Source: Perca fluviatilis
Lineage: Eukaryota; Chordata; Actinopteri; Perciformes; Percidae
Direction of reading: 5' to 3'
Assembly (NCBI RefSeq): GCF_010015445.1
Contig: NC_053116.1
Span: forward strand, 30,819,785 to 30,883,784
Length of the DNA stretch: 64,000 bases
The position numbers and the translations under genes are program-made. Every line of letters begins with the position of its first letter. The stretch's first letter is position 1. Shown here in pieces: positions 27,828-43,432 of the stretch. The notes beneath the pieces were generated by a model, which worked only from the letters and a program-made list of their open reading frames with translations, was not told the origin of the DNA and did no database searches.

Positions 27828-30800
27828 CATACACCCGCGGAGACAGCAGTCATAAGGCTTTTGTCTGACCTGAGTTTAAAGGCTCTATCCTTTTTAGAAA
27901 AGGACAGAGAGAGAGAGAGAAGAGACAAGACATGGAAACACACAAGGAGTGAAAAAACTGAGCACATAAATATTGCAGTCTGATGATTGCAAAGTAAATT
28001 ACTTGGAGGCAAATGCATGGTCCTTGTTCCTCCCCACGTTTGAATCTGAAATAATTGATAATTATTTATGGCTTGGTTATTACTTTGGCAACATGCCAGC
28101 TCTAACAACTTGGCAGAAGTTAAAGTGTGTGTGGCGACCTAGCCTGATTTTGTGATTAGAAAGGGATAATGGAGGGATGCAAGATTGGCGTATCTTGAGT
28201 TGAGGTAGTTTCACAGAGGTTAAAATGAGCTGCAAAGACACAAAACCTGGACTCTTGATTAGCATTTGTGATTGGAGACGGTGTCAGATTGGAGCCTGTA
28301 ATGTGTGAAGTGAGAAATTTAAGGTCTTGGGTGAAAGTGAAGTGGAGGTTCTCCCTTGATAGCCACATGTCTATGGAAATGGAAAGTTGAAGGTCAGAGA
28401 GAACCAGTCCGCAGATTTAACAAAGACAATTGTGCCCCTGATATAAATGTGATTGAACAAAGTCGAAAGTCAGGGCATATGAGATAAAGCTCACGACAGA
28501 ATTAATGTAAAAAGGAAAATTGAAGTTCTTGGAACAATTCCATCCTGTTAAGTAGGGAAGAAAATGTGTGAGGAATACAGCTGTGGGGAACTGCACCCTG
28601 GAAGGTTACAAAGAGGTGGTGATAAGGTGTGTTCACACAGAATGTGACGGTGAAGACCTATAGAGCAAGTTCGACCCATTCATATTCTGTAGGACAAGAG
28701 CGAATGGCTTCGCAGGGCACTTTGGAATTCCATGCGACACAGGACTAACTAGAGATGCAGAAAAAAGGGATGGCTAAAAATTTGAAAATCTCATTTTTAT
28801 GCAAATGAAATACGCCTAGCTACTCTGCAGTATTGTCCTGAAAAACTGACAAGAAAAAAGCAATGCAGTAGTGGTTTAGTCTTCACCTGCTGGCAGTACA
28901 GTCTGTGGAGGTGAAGACCATTATTGTACTTTCTGGGATCCCTCTCTTATATGTCCCTGGCCTCCAGGATTACAGATACAAACAAACGAAGTGCTACTTG
29001 GCACAATGTCTAGTAAGTAGTTGGAGAAAGTGCAGGTTGTTTCTATACACAATGATTGCTAGTGAGCAAGCTACTCGCAAACTTGTGAACATAGACGCCC
29101 ACAGCGACGAGCGAGAAGTGGCGGGGGTTAATGTTGTTCATTTCCAGTGGGTCTTCACAGTAAGGCTCATTTTAGATGCCGAGCGATTGCATACAAAGTC
29201 AATGGAAAGACGTGAGTCGACTCAGGTGAACACATGGCGTGCAAGTTTAAAACACTGTAATTTGTGCGAAGAATTTGCATTCATGCTGAGGCTTCATGTA
29301 TCTGTTTTATAAAAGAAGATGTAAGGGAAAATCGGACAGACAGAATTACAGAACTGGAGTTTCTGGTGAGTTTTGAGTTCAGTCAGATGTTGAGCTGGCA
29401 CACAAACACTGGAACAATCAGTGTGTAGGTTGCTACAGTAGCTTGATTACAGCTAACGTCAGTATATTCAACGTTTACTCATGGGAAGGCATATAAATGG
29501 CACCCAATAAACATTTAAAGGATATTTTGTGTGTCATGTCTATACATTTTTAAGTTTTTTTGAGGGTCATTTAACGCCGTTTTCATTACCAACTCGTCAC
29601 ATACAGATGAGTTTTAAACACATGGTTAACTTTATGAATTCAAACTACTTGCTTATGTTAAGGACAAGATCATTGTTTGGGTAAAATAAGTACATATGTT
29701 ACGCACATTAAGTTATGTAAGTTAAGTAGTCATAGTAAATAAGTAAACGTTGACTTTTGGTTTCACACGAGACACGGACAGCGACCTTCTAGGTGAAAGT
29801 CATGCGTTTTCTTGACCAGTCCATCCACCCAATCCTCCTCCCTACGCTGACTTTCTCACTCTTTGTACTACATCACAACACAGTCGAGAGAGACAGGCGA
29901 GTAGAGAGCAGACTAAAAAGCATGTCATGGGAAAAGCTAAAACCTGCGTAGTGATTACACGTGAAATTATTTAAGAAATACCGTGTTTTCATACGCCATT
30001 GGGCAGGCTGGTATAGACTGTGCACAAAAAACAAAACTGCGAAAATTGCTTTTTTATTTGACCACCCCATTAGGAAAAAAGAAATGTTGATAATATAGTG
30101 TTGAGTGTAATGAGACAAAACAAGATCTAATTATCATCCGTAGTCATGCTTTCTCATGCTGTGTATGAAAATGGACTTATGTGACTATTTACTGTATTTG
30201 TGCAAAGGTAGGCATTGATGATAGCGCTGAAGATGAGTGGTGTATGTTTGAGTAAAGCAAATCAGGACGGCCATGTGGAGGACACCCATCTGTCCTGTAT
30301 GTTCTTCAAATTTGACAGATGGTGCTGTACAGTGAAGAACTAAAAGCCAGTAGACTGAGTGACCAAGTTCTCATAAATGAATGCAGGTGGCACTGTGACT
30401 TTTAGTTAGCGGACTTGTCTGGAGCAATGTTATAATCGAGGGAAGGAACGGAAGCTACTATCATGACCAATAGGCATATCAATGACAACACTAGTGTCCC
30501 GAGATTAACTTTTGTTATGATTTGACACCATAAATAAAATTGATTGGAATGATTTGAGCTAAGAATTCAAGGGTTTATAGTGATCATTTCAGCTGAGTGA
30601 ATGGGAGGCAAAGGTGTGAGCTTATTACTTAAGGCCTTGAGCCTCAAAGTGTGGGGCCCCAAGTTGGGGCCGTGATGCACAATGCTGATGATGGCGTCAT
30701 TATATTATGTGAAAATAAATGAAAATGGGTGGTTCTTGATATATCAGCAAATGTAGTTTGCTCCTGTGGCGAAGGTCTGGAACCTTGATCAGGTATTAAC

Positions 30801-30866
30801 AAGAGGTTGTTTATGGGGAGAGATTGTAACCTTTGATGGTCTCTCGCATCAGATGTGAATGGCGTC
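27828..30866. other. Intergenic DNA, no gene seen
   Basis: The longest frame, at 28905-29312 (135 codons), has no recognisable domain, no splice support and no family resemblance. A segment starting GTGTTCACACAGAATGTGAC (28630) and another with GGTGAACACA (29226) may be ends of a degraded repeat. The rest is featureless AT-rich sequence. Confidence 0.5.
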
Positions 30867-31070
30867 TAGTGGTGGGAGGATCGATCCAAATATCGATACC
30901 AAAGTTGGTATTGATATTGATCAATACCAGTGTAATGAGATCGATGACCACTTAAAGCTCATGAAAATTCATTCAGGTTTAGCAATTTTATTATGCATCC
31001 ACCTTAATTATTAAAAAGTATCGGTATCGGCGATACGGACCCTGTTTTTACTTGGTATCGGACACCACTA
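30867..31070. mobile_element. hAT MITE, 204 bp
   Basis: The ends are TAGTGGTG and CACCACTA. Flanks are ATGGCGTC (30859-30866) and ATGGCCTC (31071-31078), an 8-bp target duplication with one mismatch. The interior is rich in ATCGATAC and GTATCGG motifs and has no coding potential. Confidence 0.85.
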
Positions 31071-31078
31071 ATGGCCTC

Positions 31079-34000
31079 CTTGATCTCTTTCTTTACTCGT
31101 ACTTTGACCAGTTTTTGTCAGGATCCTACTCCCCCAGTTTAACCCTGATGACCTCACCACTGTTTTCTGGACTTTGGAAAGTTCCCTCTAGAGCTGCGGT
31201 TCAGTAGTGGTTCAACATGCCCTCATTCACTTCCCCCTTTGGCATCATTAATCCGTACCAAATTAAATAGAAATACTTAAATAATTTTTTATTTTTTATT
31301 TTTTACAACTGAAAAGGAATGATTAACATAGCGTCCCTCAACTTTTTAAGGTCTGGTCTCATTCCAGGGGAGCTGTTCCAAGTATTTCGCTCACAAAGGA
31401 GAGTAGGGACAAAATACTTGGCCGAGTTTGGTAGAACTGAGTAGAATTAAAAAGCAGTCTTTTACACTGAGGATGGATATCTTTTAAAGCTAAGTTTTTA
31501 CATGTCATGGATGACATGTGGAATGGTTGGAAATATTTAAATCAGCAAAATAATGTAGTGCTCTCTGCAATTTGCTCTAGACATTAGTCATCACTTTAGG
31601 ATTGGAGATGATTTACAACACTCTCAGACAAAACCAGCGACTGACCTCTGATGCATTGGTTATTTGGGAGAGCTGTGCGTTACTGTGCAATATAACATTT
31701 GGAGGTTTAAGGAGGAGTGAGATGCACATACTGTACATTTTTGGCAATTCGTCTTGTGTTCAAAGGACTCCTCAGAAATTGCTGTGTCACTAAAACGTCT
31801 TCTCACTAGCCTGTTGGGATATTCCCAAGTGGACTGTCGTCTCATAAAGGATGTGCAAAGCAAATTCCACTGACAAATTTTTACTGAAGATTCAGTGAAA
31901 GCACAAAATGATCCTAAATCAGACAAATCTTAGCTATTTTAATTTCAAAAATGTCAAATATAAAACATTTTTATTTGGTTCAAATAACTGACACATCTCA
32001 TTATATAAATTATTAAATATAATCTAAAACAAATAATGTATAATACAACTTTCTGAACTTTACCACATTGTACCAGATGGCAGTGCTGTGAAGTGTGCCT
32101 CAAACCACAGTGGGTGGTGTGGGACAACACAATGGGAAACCCCAGGAAGTCTTGTCAAGCTCTGCAACACAATTATCGCTCATCCATCTTTAATATCTCA
32201 TTCATCTTCTCCATATCCACTGACAGAGCGGTACTCACCTTGCAATTATTTTCACAGCTGGCATTCAAAAGGAGGAATTGGATCTTCTTCCCTTCAAAAA
32301 ATGACTGATGTGGACAAAAAAAAAAGTGTTGTAGCTTATTTTATTTTTTAGTGAACACACTTTACCTTACCTGCCTTTTGAGGGCCTCTCTCATTGATTT
32401 CTTACATTACCCAGAATGCAACCCCCCAAAAATGTTTATGAACTTTTTTATTTTACACTAACATTGTCATTTTGGTATACCTTCAGTTAGTAAGCCAAGC
32501 TATTCATGAGCACGGGGCTATGTCAAGCATTACCTCCCCAGTCTTATTTACGGCCTCTGCATCAGGGTGTCACACGCTCAGCCGCTCTGCAAGAGGTACC
32601 AGAGGAGATGTAACTATGGAGATACCATCAGGCGACAACAGTAACTGACTGCTCAGCTTGGGCTGCTTGTGTTTTTCTCCTTAAGTGCTTTTGATGCCAA
32701 TAGAAATTGTTGACAGTGAAGACAACATGGAACACTCGAAAGGCTGAGCAATATGGAAATACACACATTTTATATTTTCTGATATAGTAAATATATTTCC
32801 AGTGCCAACTTTGTCTGTCCTTCAACTGTCACTTTCAATGAAAAAAAATGCATGATCACTTTAGGCATAAAATAAATAAAAATAAAATAAATGCTTGGCA
32901 AAGTCTGATAAAGTATGATACATCTGGTGTTGCAACGCAATACGGAATTCAACAAGTGGAAATCTCCACTGAACTATAAATTAAATCGTAAAATGGAGGC
33001 ATCTTGGTTGGGAACGCCTTGATGGAGAAGCATAAATTTAACTAGTTTATGAGGAGGCACTTGTGGCTAATGCAGAGACAAGGACATGAACCCTCACTGC
33101 CGTCCCATCTCTGAACACATCCTATTTGTGTTGGCTGCAACGCAAGACCAAGCTGACCCCGGGTCTCTATAGTGCACCTGCGCCTCAGTTTGCCCCATAG
33201 CTCTTTAAATAATTATCATTTTATTTTGGTGTTTCTCACAAGGCTCTGTTTACCTTTATGTTTCAAAATCTATTTATTTCTTACTTAGCACACCAAAGAT
33301 TAAACTTTTGTTATAAGCCTTTGAGCCAGAATGTAAGATTGTTTGTTGCTGCCCTATGGGAGTAAGACAAGCGTAAAGTTGAACTCTCAATTTACACGCC
33401 GTTGAAACAACTTTCATTTAATTAAAAGTGCCACTAGATAAGAGCCTGAAGGCATGAGGGCCCAAGACTCATCAAACGAATTAAAAGGTGTATATAAAGA
33501 CAGAGAGCTGTGGTTAAACAGCACTCTGAATTAACTGCATCACAAAAGAACTTTGCATTACTAAAAATAGACCAATTGGCTAAAGCTAATTGCCATTAGC
33601 ATTAAACATTTATCTTTCCTAGGCAAAGAAGCCAGGAAGGGTTGAAACTCTTGAATGCACTTGGCATGTCTGCATTCGTCACTGCCTAATGTTTCTGTGC
33701 CTCATTGGAGCAAAAACTGGGACACTATTGACAATATGTTGAGGTATTGACAAGAGCCCGCCCCCAGTGGACATTAGATGATGACCTCAACAGCAGAGGA
33801 ACAGCATTAGCCACTCAGGCTGCACTTAAGTATTGCACATTTAATTAAAGATATCAGAAAGGGGTGCTCTTTAATCTTGGCAATCTAGGCATAAGTGAAA
33901 GACTCATAACAATAGGCAAATGAAAAATGAAGCATTAAAAAGGTGGGGCACCAATAGCAATTTGGTTCAGGTGATATGTTATTGTAGTAATTAGTTTTAT

Positions 34001-35785
34001 GCAGAAAACCATATTAAAGCTGATATTTTCTTCTATTTTTCTATTTCTAATAATACACCACTGCAATATAATAACCATGATGCCAATTACAGGACAAACA
34101 ATTTTCTTTTTCATTTTCATCTGTTAATCTCTCAATTTAAAGATCTGCAGGAAAACATCACCAAAGAAAAAGAATCATTCACGCTGTGCTGTAAAAAAAG
34201 TAATTTATATAGAGAGTCAGATGTTGATTTTAAAATTAGATGGTATTTAATGTCTCCTTATATCTTCTTAATTGTTCAGTACTGAAGCCAATTTAACTGT
34301 GATGTATGTGTTCCACATAAAATTCTGATGATATACGCACTTGTGTTCCTGGACCATCACATTTTCTGAATATTATGGGTCCCGTGCACATTGAGCTCCA
34401 TGAATTGAGTAAAAGTTAAAATTACGAAAAACACAAAAACTGTACAAAAACAAATTAAATACAAGCAATAAAAAACACCACAAAGTTGCATAAAATGATC
34501 ATGATGATGAAAAAAAATCTTTTCATTTCAATCATCTAATGTGCACAATCTAGCTGAGTGCAGCAAGAACCCTAACATATAAGACTAACAGCAGCATCCT
34601 CTTAACTTACCTTGGCTTGGTACCACACAGGGGATTTACAGTACTGAGGTCATATTCAGAGACAAGACACTTTGCCATGTTTTTTTATTTATTCATCTTT
34701 TTTGTTCTCAGAATGGATTTAAGCAACTTTATTCCAGAGAGATTAATTCTTATCTAGACAGTGTCTGCAACATTTCCTATTAAAGACTGTCAAAGTAATA
34801 GGCAAGATACCAGACTGTGGACAGCTTAGTCACTATAGTGTAGTGCAGCGGTTGTTCATCACTGTAACATTGGTAATAGGGACATGCAAGCTGAGATAAT
34901 TTCTTCTTCTCACTCATTTTGACACTTTTTACTAATCAAAACACCATACTTGCGATCCATGCTTGAGCATGTGAGAGCCCTGTAGGACTTGCACATTATC
35001 TGCAGTATTCATACGGCAAAACAATGGTGAAATGTAACACCATTTTCAGTATGCAGTGCTCTCAATGATCTTTTGTGGAATATGCCACGGATGACAAAGC
35101 TATCCTCGAAAGTTAAACAGTTGGCTGGGAGACCATGCTACTCTATTTAACTACAGTCAAGACAAAATGAATTTGTGAAGTTGTAGTCTAGGACATTTGT
35201 CTGCTTGATATACACAGCACGTGTTTGTGGCAGAATGCATCACATCTGAACCTTAGTAAATCATGAAAAGAAAGAAAGACATGATGGAGGCAGTGGAATG
35301 CAGCCAGGAGGAGGCCATGACACTCAAGTGTGGCCATTAGGAACAGATATAAATACCTCTCCCCTAAAACAAAGTTGGAAGGATCATAGTGGTACATTCT
35401 GAACCCTTACCTGTAAATGCAACGTTGTCCTGATTTGAATCTGGCCAGGGACAGTTGGAAAATGTCATGCCCTGCTATTCTTAAACAAATCTGAAATGAG
35501 CTGTTGGTGGAGTATTCCATATCTCATCTCTGCTTCCTCAACAAGTTTTCTCCTTCTGTAATGTAAAACATTGCAGGGGATTCCAAAAAAGCCCTTGCTC
35601 TTTAGTTGTTGGGACTTTCGCACCATTTACTATGTTTAAGATTAACAGTTAATAGTTTTAAGCAAGGGAACAATGAGGTGAAGGACAAAGTCTTACAATG
35701 AAAATATTCATCATTTATATACTGTACATATAAATTTAAAGTTTTACCTTAGTTTGCTTTCAAAAACACCGTGATGGCAGGTTGT
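31079..35785. other. Intergenic DNA, no gene or clear repeat
   Basis: The DNA is AT-rich, with only short unsupported frames. 33530-33870 is moderately complex, with several ATTA/TAATTA-type sites and no repeat signature. It could be a conserved non-coding element, but this needs cross-species comparison. Confidence 0.45.
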
Positions 35786-37123
<1,338 letters not shown>

Positions 37124-37131
37124 TTCCTGAC

Positions 37132-37904
37132 TAGGGTTGGGTACCGAAACTCGGTGCCAATAGGGAACCGGTGCCGACGTAAACGGTAGTAACGAGACCG
37201 AATAAGAACGAAAGTTTCGGTGCTTGACTTTACACTACACCTGACAGCATGTAACGTTAGCCTACCTTTAGCTAGCAGCTGGATTAAACACCGGTAAAAT
37301 GCTGACAGCTAACGTTAAACAGTGTAAAGTGTGACTGTATTTCACTGTGGAGGACTTCAACAGCGGGATGTAACAGTTTGCTCTGCAGCGCAGCAACAGC
37401 TGCCGTTGTCGCAATTCATAGATATACAGTATGTTTATATGGTCGGAATTAAACAACACAGACGGTGCGTTCACTTGCAGCTGCCGTTGTCGGAATTAAA
37501 CAACACAGACGGTGCGTTCACTTGCAGCTGCCGTTGTCGGAATTAAACAACACAGACGGTGCATTCACTTAAAACAGGTAGCCTCGTGGTGCATTCACAG
37601 TAATTGTAAAATACCCTTTTCCCATCTGGGGTTCAACAGCAATTTACTGGTGAAATAAGTTATTGTTATTGTTATAATTATTATATTATTATTAAATCTT
37701 TAATTTTGACCATGGCCTTAGCAATAAACAAGTCACTGAATGTTGTTTACTACCCTTATTTTTTTTCTTCTTCTTTTTTTTTAACTTTATTGAACAGCAT
37801 CGGACAGGCACGGCCGGTTTAGGCCCGTTTACACGCACGCCCCGCGTTTTAAAAGTATCGATTTAGTACCGGAATCGAAAAAAAAAAAACGATACCCAAC
37901 CCTA
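37132..37904. mobile_element. hAT MITE, 773 bp, with perfect 8-bp target duplication
   Basis: The termini are TAGGGTTGGGTA and its inverted copy TACCCAACCCTA. The flanks are TTCCTGAC on both sides (37124-37131 and 37905-37912). Inside the termini the sequence carries CGGTGCC / GGTACCG-like text and near the right end an A-run beside CGATACCC. It encodes no protein and contains a 47-bp tandem repeat. Confidence 0.93.
37444..37571. repeat. 47-bp tandem repeat inside the hAT MITE
   Basis: The unit begins GACGGTGCGTTCACTTGCAG and ends GGAATTAAACAACACA. Two full copies (37461-37507, 37508-37554) are flanked by partial copies. The full copies look identical, so the expansion is recent. Confidence 0.93.
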
Positions 37905-38459
37905 TTCCTGACTGAACTACATACATACCACTACATAGTGACAGTGAGCCAGCATGAACAAAACCAGGACCCAGAAACTGAAGCCACCTGAAATTCAGCC
38001 ATCATTAATTGTGTTTCATTTTCCTGTCAAATTATCTTTCATGAAAAAAGCCTATTCCGGCCCATTTTCAGAAATACAACGTTGTTGTTGGTGAGCAGGT
38101 GAGGTTTGAGATTTTATAACTTTCCAATACTGAGCATTTGGTCCTTTGGCAAAAGACTAACTATTTAAGGTTCGTGAGCAGTACAATTAAAACTCAGGTC
38201 ATTTTCTAACTAATGTTTGCTAATGCTAAGCACGTAGCTAGTTATTTGATTAACATTAAAGAGTGCCGGCCGCCCCCGAAATCTGATTGGCCACCCCATT
38301 TTCCTAAACTAAATGATTAGCTTTGTGCTCAGTCAGAGGCAGGACCTTAGGCTTTGGAGGTACGATTTCATTTTAAAGACTTGAAGAATAAAGTATGAAG
38401 CTTTATATAACATTTCTATTGTGCCAACGCTATGTAGGAAAGCTTTTTTGCACACCTCT

Positions 38460-38600
38460 TTTGTCGGGCAGGTGCGTAGGATATGCTCAAAAGTAGCAGA
38501 TCAGAAGCTTAGATAAAGTCCCGCACATTACGCAAATAATAATTTATTTAGAAAAATACAGCGTTTCGGTCTTAGACCTTCATCAGGTAAATTCTTGTTG
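38460..38600. repeat. Short dispersed-repeat fragment
   Basis: The text CAGCGTTTCGGTCTTAGACC followed by TTCATCAGGT is a motif I recall from many fish genomic repeats. Boundaries are unclear. Confidence 0.35.
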
Positions 38601-38681
38601 CTAATGCTAAAATTTTAGGATGGACACGCAAACTCTGGCTGAAAGTTTCAAGCCTTCCGACCAGCTTTGTTTTCACATCAC

Positions 38682-39088
38682 TAGTCCATGACGTTCCACT
38701 TCCGGAATTGTTCCGTTGCCGATGGAAATTCTGCCGGATTTCACTCATTTAGGTTGCATAACCGTTGCCTTGGGCTTTCCTTGTGTTGGCATTTTAAACT
38801 CCGGTCAATTTATGAGGACTATGGTTAACCTTTTCTCAGATCTCTGCAGGGTAAATCCAGACTGCTAGCTAGACTATCTGTCCAATCTCAGTTTTCTGTT
38901 GCACAACTAAAACAACCTTTGAACGTACACATGTTCCACCAAACAATGCTCCGCCCAAGACGATTGTGATTGGTCTAAATAAATGCCAATAAACCAAAGC
39001 ACGTTTTTCTCCCATTCCGAAATGCTGTGTGGACTCGCCAGACCCTCCTCCACAGCGCTGTGGAGGAAGGTCTGGCAATGTGAGACTA
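38682..39088 (+). mobile_element. hAT-like MITE, family 1 copy B
   Basis: This copy is homologous to 12816-13262 and, inverted, to 63468-63898. Its left terminus is TAGTCC and its right terminus GGCAATGTGAGACTAG. CACATCAC lies on both sides as a 7-8 bp target duplication. It lacks the internal segment with GGCTATTTTGCAG present in copies A and C. Confidence 0.82.
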
Positions 39089-42000
39089 GCACATCACCAA
39101 ACAGTGATACCAGTGTACCATACACATAGTCTTATTTCATGTTCATAAACGTAGTTATGCCGCAGTCCAGGTTTTTATCAGAGTACTCCAGCAAGCATAG
39201 ATAGATACTTTCACTAAAACAGGGTAAGAGATTTTTAGCATATGTGCATGTGGAAAAAACATAACTAAGACACTAGTGTGCATGTAAATGACAGATGATT
39301 AGTTCAAGCAACTACATTCACAATATGTTAAATTAGGGTGACTATGTACTGTAGAGTTGGCTACAATAGCAGCAATCTGCTATATTAATCTTCTGTAAAA
39401 TAGACTGAGAACTTGAACCAAGACTGAGCAGAGTAAGAAACAATAAAAAAATAAATCCAATGTATTCCAACAGTAAAGAAATTGCAGCCGTTGTGCATGC
39501 TTGATAGCAGCATTCTCATAGAGGTCAGCACAACATGGGTACCATCGTGGCGAAATGTTACCTGCACTAATAATGTCATTGATGGATTACCATTTGGAAA
39601 AAAAATCACACATGGCTCGCTGGGAAACGCAGCAGGATGGGCATGGAGGGATCAGAGGCTAATAGTCATGGTAGTCAGCCAGGCACAATGTGTGCTGTCA
39701 AGTTGACTGGTGATGGATGATGAAGCCATATTGCAACATGCCAGGTTTGTTCAGGATCCTGGTGTCACCATGTGGGCCACTCACTTCGGCCGAGACAAAT
39801 AGCTCTTAATATGCATTGGAGATTTCCCCTAATTCACTTGACATTTTAGAGACGTCTCGTTAATTCCACCACATCTCCTATGAATTACATTCATATGCGA
39901 CAATCCTGCAGTAGCAATTTACCCTGGACAGCAAAGCTCAGTGCAAATGCAGGAAGTAGTGTGATTTTCATATAGTGAAGCTTAAAGTAAAGATATCTCA
40001 TTATGCATGATGATATGAAAATAAAATTTCAAAGGTGTATAATCCTCATACTCATCATTTAGTCCACAATCACCACAATATGATCTATTTATCTGCAGTA
40101 GCTTCTTATTTTCTATGCTGCTTGGTAATCTATGACATGTCATCCTCCTATAATATTCCCATAGGGCATTGAGATCCGACTCTCTTGGTCAAAAGTTATT
40201 GGTTAAAAGACAAAGCTGAATATTTTTGCCGTGCTTAATATAATAAAAAAATAGTCAACCTTTTTCTAAACCAGCAGGCTCAACTCTTTCTTTAGGTAAA
40301 CAACATAGCAAATGGTTAACTAGAAGAAATAGTTAGGATGCAAAAGGAACATATAAGAATGTATGCAACATTTATGAAAATATTGTCAGCAGAGCTGATG
40401 GATGATCCAAATTTACATTGGGTTGTTTCCATGGCAACATTCTGTGCCTCCTACCTGTCTCACAGTCGTAGCCTGGTCAATGTTGTTTTGTTTGTTGTTT
40501 GCATAATTTGTACAATATATATATATATGTTTAATTATTGTATTTATTAGCATAATAAAGACACAGAGTACACACAGCACAGAAAAAGGGGACATTATTG
40601 TGCATTCTGCCTCCAAATTGGTTGAATTCAAATCTTGAAGTCAAATGTTAGTTGGAAAAAAGGTCTATCATGTAAATCTCAATATTTTTTTTTTTTTTTT
40701 ACACTTTTGCATATATTAACCAATACAGTAAATACATACAGTAAAATGAAAACCTAATTGAATTCCCCCCTCATAAAAACTTTAATTGGTGCCCCTGCAC
40801 GGTTTCCCAGAGGAGCCTCCTCAGCTGTTTCTATTGATATGTTGCTGACACACCAGGGACCTCACACCATACTCCCCCAAATACAACACTATCCTCTAAA
40901 CACATCCTTCAGATATATCACATTCTGCTACCATATCATTGAGATGATGCATGGAGCAAATATCTATCATGACTCTTTACTGCGTGAATATCATTGGAAG
41001 TTGATTTATGGCCATATTGTTGGCTAATGTTAGTTTTTATTGCATTATAAGGCAATAAAGAAACATGAAAGAGGCTTAACCCATGTTCTTCTCTTACGCT
41101 GGTGAATGACAGATTGTCTTTGTTCCAGCTTATGTTTTTCGCCTTTCTAGAAGAAACTGTTTCATGTAGGTGTAGCCTTTGTTTAAAACTTGTATATTTT
41201 CACAGACACACAATCATAGTTTGTGATAATCACAGACACACCTTTGAAAAGGATTATAACAATTGTAGTTTTTAATGAAGTATCAGTTCTATGTGAGTAT
41301 ACTTCTATAATTAATGAACAGATGGAGGTGCAGCACCCGTCATGATTCGAAGCCTTGCAGAAACTATATAACAAGTGGGTGTGAATGTACAGTAAGAATA
41401 GACTGGAGCGTTGACATAATTTCTATGTTTTGAGACATTACACAAGATATTTACCACACTTGTGAAACAATTAATTTTTAAATGGGTTTATAACAAATTT
41501 TTATTCTGAAGTTTCTGAACAATCCCTCAGAAAATCCAGGATTACGTGCACATAAGGTTTGGTGGCTAATTTAATCCAGAATTTTTAGATGTTCAGACCG
41601 CACACTGCAAACAGACACAGAAGTGAGTTAAGAGTGTGAGTTACAGATTAAGACAGCGGGTTACATGGGACTTAGAGTTGCTGAGTGAACCAGCTGGATG
41701 GCTCCATCACTCAGAGTTAAAGGCAAATCAACATTGCAGTGGGTGGTCCTCTACCATGGTGGATGAACATCACCTTTGGGATAACAACTATAGTGGCACA
41801 CTTACAGTTTCCTCTTATTTCCCATTTGTAATTATGCCTGGCCCCAGGCGTTCACATACTATGATGCAAACATGTGTCGTATAAAGCAATATTGCATGAT
41901 TGACAGGAAATCCCCCCTCCAGGGCTACGCTGATACCTGACACCTCAAAGAGAGAATGAGAAGATAGATAACAAACTCATTTTACAATAGACAAGGAAAG

Positions 42001-43280
42001 TTAACCAAACATGTCGCTGAATTAGTCAGTCTCCAAACTCTGTAGCTTTGTCTTTTACACATGGTGTCCCTCTGTGTGCAGTTCAACAGAAATTAACACA
42101 TATATGCCCTTGTATTGAAATTACTGAGTCAGCAGTGGCAGCAGAGGATTGTAGGGCTCGCATCTTTTGCGTATAGTAATTCATCATCATCATCCTATTC
42201 TTTATTCAGGACACACACAAAAAATGGTCCATAAAACAATACAAAACATAGCAAAAGGCAGACAAATAATTAAACTGTAATTGAATCTTTCTGCACCCAC
42301 TACGTACCAACAGATTTTACAGTGTTAGCGTAAATCCCAGGTTTCTGTTGAGTTAATCAAGTCCAATATGGATATTGCATAATCTCAACAAAACCACCGA
42401 AAGTCTAGATCCGATTACAATGCTATATAAGGCAACACAACAACATGATTTTTATATTTGTTCCATAGAGCCTATATAGAGTATGGCATAAGCCTTCAGT
42501 GGATGTGCTCCAGTGATTAGCTTTGTTTTTATTGTTGAAATGTTTTTAATTGCAATTAAGTTGTTTGTTAGCAGGGATGCTGTACAGTAGATGCATTGGA
42601 GTCTATTTTATTCATTGTAAGGACGTGTTTTTAATGGACACTGGGTGTTATAGTAACATCTTAAACAAATTGATTTATAGCAACAACAACAACAACAAAA
42701 GGCTTCTCTCTCAGCCAGTGCCGCTATAATTGAAATCTTTTGATTCTAAAGATGTATCAATTTGTGCAACATCTGCAGTAAAAGCACTTGAGCAGTTTCA
42801 ATGTAATTTTCAGTAGCACTGTTAAAAAAAACAAAAACAAATGTATTAAAAATGTTAAATGTATTAAACAATTTTAATGCCACAGGGATTAAGTCAGAAC
42901 AGTATTTCTTGAAACTGCCTTTAGCAAGGACAGGTAGGTAAATGAAAGACTAGTGTGGGGACTATGCAGAGTATTAACTTGAAATTTGAAAGAATCAGAT
43001 TCCCCGAATCCACAAAAATGATCCAAAACAGGAGGGTGGTGGAGGCTGAAGGAGATCCTCTGCCCCCAGCTCTTTTCTTTCCAACATGGAGAACAACAAG
43101 GAGACCTTCTTCTATTAGGCAAGTTTGAGTGTGTTTATAGAGAATAGTTAATGTTGTGTTGAATCAAAGGGGAAGTCCATTTGCTTTGAAAGTGCTGTAT
43201 ATAACTAGAAGTTTGTTATCAGTTGTTGCTATAGGAAAACAAATGGTATTCCAGCATTCACTGCAAGAAACACGTCTGTT
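39089..43280. other. Intergenic DNA, no gene seen
   Basis: The DNA is AT-rich. It holds a poly(T) run at about 40687-40700, a short AAC run near 42680, and around 42190-42260 a TTTATTCAGGACACAC / GGTCCATA segment that resembles a retroelement tail. Frames are short and unsupported. Confidence 0.5.
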
Positions 43281-43296
43281 AAGAACTGGGAGGATT
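43281..43296. repeat. Left target-site duplication of the L1
   Basis: AAGAACTGGGAGGATT matches 50119-50134 with one mismatch. Its length is typical of target-primed reverse transcription. Confidence 0.8.
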
Positions 43297-43432
43297 GGTA
43301 GAAGCACATGACCACGACGCCAAATCGTTTTGTCTGTTGTCACGGTGACTCTGTGAAACGCCTGCAGGCACGAAAGAGCGAGTCTCGCTGTCGCCTGGGC
43401 GGTCTACTTGTTTGGAGAAATTTGCTAGCATG

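Noticed and set aside
28905..29312. 135-codon frame in the intergenic gap
   Set aside because: It has no recognisable domain, splice context or codon bias, and lies among repeat-like sequence.
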